Of a DNA stretch of 7,588 nt, positions 5,246-7,588 are shown one piece after another. The notes beneath the pieces were generated by a model. The model searched no databases. It was not told the origin of the DNA and saw nothing but the letters and a program-made list of their open reading frames with translations. Position 1 is the first letter of the stretch. Each line of letters begins with the position of its first letter. A program made the translations under genes and the position numbers. This DNA is from an uncultured Methylobacter sp. (lineage in GTDB: Bacteria; Pseudomonadota; Gammaproteobacteria; Methylococcales; Methylomonadaceae), in contig CAIKYI010000191.1 in NCBI GenBank assembly GCA_903831545.1, positions 1 through 7,588 on the forward strand. Reading direction: 5' to 3'.

Positions 5246-7588
5246 ATCATAAAAAATAATTGTTTAAAACATGGAAAATGGCTGTTAATAATATTTGCTT
5301 GTTTAACAACTGCCATATTACCGATCATACCTGTCTATGGCGCTGAAACAGTAAAGATAGGCATTCTCTCATTTCGCCCTAAACCGAAAACGCTTACGCA
5401 ATGGCAACCCTTGGCGACTCTCTTGAAACAGGCGATACCGGATCGCGACTTTACAATAGAGGCACTCACCTTTAAAGAGATGGAAAACGCACTTGCCACC
5501 CAGAAACTGGATTTCGTACTGACCAATCCTGGGCATTATGTGTTGCTGACCAAACGTATCGGAATGTCAGCACCTCTAGCCACCCTGGCTACCTACTATG
5601 AAAATGGCCTGACTACCACGGTATTTGGTGGTGTCATTTTCAGTCGTGCCGATCAGGTTAATCTCAATACACTAAATGACATTAAGGGAAAGAACATTGC
5701 AATCACCAGCACTGACTCCATGGGCGGTTATCAGACCCAAGCGTATGAACTCAGTAGAATCGGAATTTATCTGCCACAAGATGCCACACTCATCGCTACC
5801 GGCATGCCCCACGATAACGTTGTTCAATCTGTTCTGACAGGTCATGCAGATGTCGGTTTCGTGCGTACAGGTGCGCTGGAAAGCATGGTAAATGAAGGTT
5901 TGCTTGACATAAAACAGATCAGGATTATCAATAAACGCCATTTACCAGCTTTCCCCTGGCAAATTTCTACTCAACTCTACCCGGAGTGGACGTTCGCCGC
6001 GCGGCCACATATTGATGAGAATCTTGCTCGGCGTGTTACCGCAGCAATTTTCATGCTGGAAGAAAACAGCACAGCTATACATTCAATGGGTATACATGGT
6101 TTTGTTGTGCCCTCTGATTACACGCCAGTCGCTGATCTGCTTAAGGAACTGCGTTTACCCCCCTTTGATGAGGTACCCCGATTTACTCTTAACGATATCT
6201 GGATACGGTATTTCCGGGAAATATTAGGAGCCTTGCTGGCCATAGGGTTGATCTTATTGCTGGGCATACATTTGCTGTTTACCAGACGAAAACTGCAAGC
6301 ACATCATGGTGTCGTAGTTTTACAAAAACAACAACTCGAGGAAAGCGAAGCGCATTTAAACACCATTATTGCCAACGAACCGGAATGCATAAAAATACTG
6401 GATAAACAGGGACTATTGCTACAGATGAACCCCGCCGGTTTGGCGATGATTGAGGCTGACTCCTTGGCGCAGGTAGTTGGCCGTTCTTTACTTAATGTTA
6501 TCTTGCCTGAATATCGGGTAGCCTTTACTGAGATGCACAGGCGCGTACTTGCAGGGGAAGCCATGCAAATGGAATTTGAAGTACTCGGATTTAAAGGCGG
6601 CCATCGTTGGCTGGAGACTCATTCAGTACCGATGTATAAAAAGAATGAGAGAGTTTTATTAGGTGTCACTCGCGATATTACCGACCGTAAAAAAGCTGAA
6701 AATGCATTGCGAGATTCGCATCAAAACATGCAATCTTTGCTCAACTCTATGTCAGAAGGCGCATACGGTGTCGACACGCTGGGTAATTGTACATTCGTGA
6801 ATAAATCATTTTTGCAGATTCTTGGCTATGACGATCCCGACGAAATTATTGGCAAACCTATACATGAACTGATTCATTATTCACATATTGATGACAGTCA
6901 CTATCCAATACCTAAATGTCAAATGTATGGTATTTTACAAAACCATCAGGAATGTCACGGTGTTGATAAGGTATTTTGGCGTAAAGACGGCACACCTGTT
7001 CCAGTCGAATACTGGGTTCAACCCATTGTTACAAATGGTGAAATGCCAGGAGCTGTGACAACTTTTATTGACATTACCGAACGCAAAAAAACTGATGACT
7101 ATGCTAAATTTCGTAGTAGCACTCTTGAGCAGTTGACTACCAATAAACCCCTGCCAACTATTCTTGAAGCACTGGCTCTTGGTATCGAACAACTTAATCC
7201 AGCTATGTTATGCAGCATATTATTGCTGGACGGCGAAGGCAAGCATCTGGTTATGGGTATAGCGCCAAGTCTACCGGATTTTTATAATACAGCCATTAAT
7301 GGCATAGAAATTGGTCTTGGTCTTGGCTCCTGTGGCACAGCGGCCTTTACCGGGCAGCGTGTCATTGTCGAGGACATCGTGACACACCCTTATTGGACAT
7401 CCAATAAAGAACTCGCGACCAAAGCTGGATTAGGAGCCTGTTGGTCGCAACCTATCCTGTCCTCGCTTAATCAAGTACTGGGAACTTTTGCCATTTATCA
7501 TCGTGAGGCAACCACACCCGGTGCATCGGATATCTACCTGATTGAAGAATCGGCCAGACTGGCCAGTCTGGCTATTGAACGCAAGCAA
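5246..7588 (+). CDS. Membrane sensor: PhnD-like periplasmic domain - TM - PAS - PAS - GAF (3' end beyond window)
   Basis: The frame is open from 5207 to the right edge (781 codons from 5246), so the C-terminal output domain (GGDEF, GGDEF-EAL or histidine kinase) is not seen. Numbering from 5246: about 13-31 is a signal sequence (WLLIIFACLTTAILPIIPVYGA). About 33-310 is a PhnD-like (phosphonate-binding-type) periplasmic domain, with IGILSFRPKP at the start, DFVLTNPGHYVLL and the DIKGKNIAITSTDSMGGYQ segment. About 325-345 is a transmembrane helix followed by RRK. PAS 1 covers about 370-490, ending in DITDRKKAE. PAS 2 covers about 493-612, ending in DITERKK. A GAF domain covers about 620 to the edge, with GLGLGSCGTAAFTGQ and VEDIVTHPYW. 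A fused PhnD-like sensing domain is also known from the tetrathionate sensor TtrS, but the ligand here cannot be named. No ATG, GTG or TTG exists in frame between 5207 and 5410, and the first ATG is at 5480, inside the periplasmic domain. The start is therefore inferred as ATC 5246 or ATA 5249, or as ATG 5271 with a one-base lesion. Confidence 0.85.
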   Translation, partial: MIKNNCLKHGKWLLIIFACLTTAILPIIPVYGAETVKIGILSFRPKPKTLTQWQPLATLLKQAIPDRDFTIEALTFKEMENALATQKLDFVLTNPGHYVLLTKRIGMSAPLATLATYYENGLTTTVFGGVIFSRADQVNLNTLNDIKGKNIAITSTDSMGGYQTQAYELSRIGIYLPQDATLIATGMPHDNVVQSVLTGHADVGFVRTGALESMVNEGLLDIKQIRIINKRHLPAFPWQISTQLYPEWTFAARPHIDENLARRVTAAIFMLEENSTAIHSMGIHGFVVPSDYTPVADLLKELRLPPFDEVPRFTLNDIWIRYFREILGALLAIGLILLLGIHLLFTRRKLQAHHGVVVLQKQQLEESEAHLNTIIANEPECIKILDKQGLLLQMNPAGLAMIEADSLAQVVGRSLLNVILPEYRVAFTEMHRRVLAGEAMQMEFEVLGFKGGHRWLETHSVPMYKKNERVLLGVTRDITDRKKAENALRDSHQNMQSLLNSMSEGAYGVDTLGNCTFVNKSFLQILGYDDPDEIIGKPIHELIHYSHIDDSHYPIPKCQMYGILQNHQECHGVDKVFWRKDGTPVPVEYWVQPIVTNGEMPGAVTTFIDITERKKTDDYAKFRSSTLEQLTTNKPLPTILEALALGIEQLNPAMLCSILLLDGEGKHLVMGIAPSLPDFYNTAINGIEIGLGLGSCGTAAFTGQRVIVEDIVTHPYWTSNKELATKAGLGACWSQPILSSLNQVLGTFAIYHREATTPGASDIYLIEESARLASLAIERKQ

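Noticed and set aside
5271..5288. ATG at 5271 as a straightforward start for the sensor
   Set aside because: It is in a different frame and reaches TAA after five codons. It is only usable if one base is missing from the A run, which is reported as a finding instead.
5672..5941. 89-residue minus-strand frame, and 6304-6564, 6935-7192 likewise
   Set aside because: All lie opposite conserved PhnD, PAS or GAF coding sequence of the sensor and show no family motif.

Overview
The window looks like a chromosomal segment of a gammaproteobacterium with aerobic, copper-rich metabolism. The best guess is a gamma-methanotroph of the Methylobacter/Methylomonas type, judged from the style of the small protein at the left edge, the periplasmic copper proteins, the bacteriohemerythrin and the multi-PAS sensor. 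No taxonomic marker gene is present, so this is inference. There is no phage, integrase, transposase, tRNA, rRNA or CRISPR in the window.

Layout. (1) Positions 1-317, minus strand: the first 105 residues of a small helical protein ending in an FQFYDRMQQ-type motif, cut by the window edge. (2) 318-559: divergent intergenic region. (3) 560-3912, plus strand: a copper/envelope cluster. It holds a doubly anchored two-domain multicopper oxidase, then (ATGA overlap) a membrane-anchored cupredoxin with a Met-rich N-terminus, then 57 bp later an exported GH17-type beta-1,3-glucanase. (4) 3913-4437: a 525-bp AT-rich non-coding stretch with a hairpin just after the glucanase, a 105-bp nested inverted-repeat element, a perfect 20-bp palindrome, and a promoter and ribosome binding site for the next gene. 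(5) 4438-5223: a CZB zinc-binding domain fused to a bacteriohemerythrin. (6) From about 5246 past the right edge: a membrane sensor with a PhnD-like periplasmic domain, one transmembrane helix, two PAS domains and a GAF domain. Its output domain lies outside the window.

How the genes may work together. The oxidase and cupredoxin are translationally coupled and both tethered to the membrane facing the periplasm, so they probably act as an electron-transfer or copper-handling pair. The oxidase has its type 1 copper only in domain 1 and has all eight His of the trinuclear cluster. The hemerythrin fusion and the sensor are 22 bp apart and probably cotranscribed. They look like a signalling pair in which a cytoplasmic O2/NO/redox- and zinc-responsive protein is coupled to a sensor of a periplasmic small molecule. 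The sensor reading frame has no ATG, GTG or TTG before position 5411, although its signal sequence is encoded well upstream of that. It therefore either uses a non-standard start codon or carries a small lesion.
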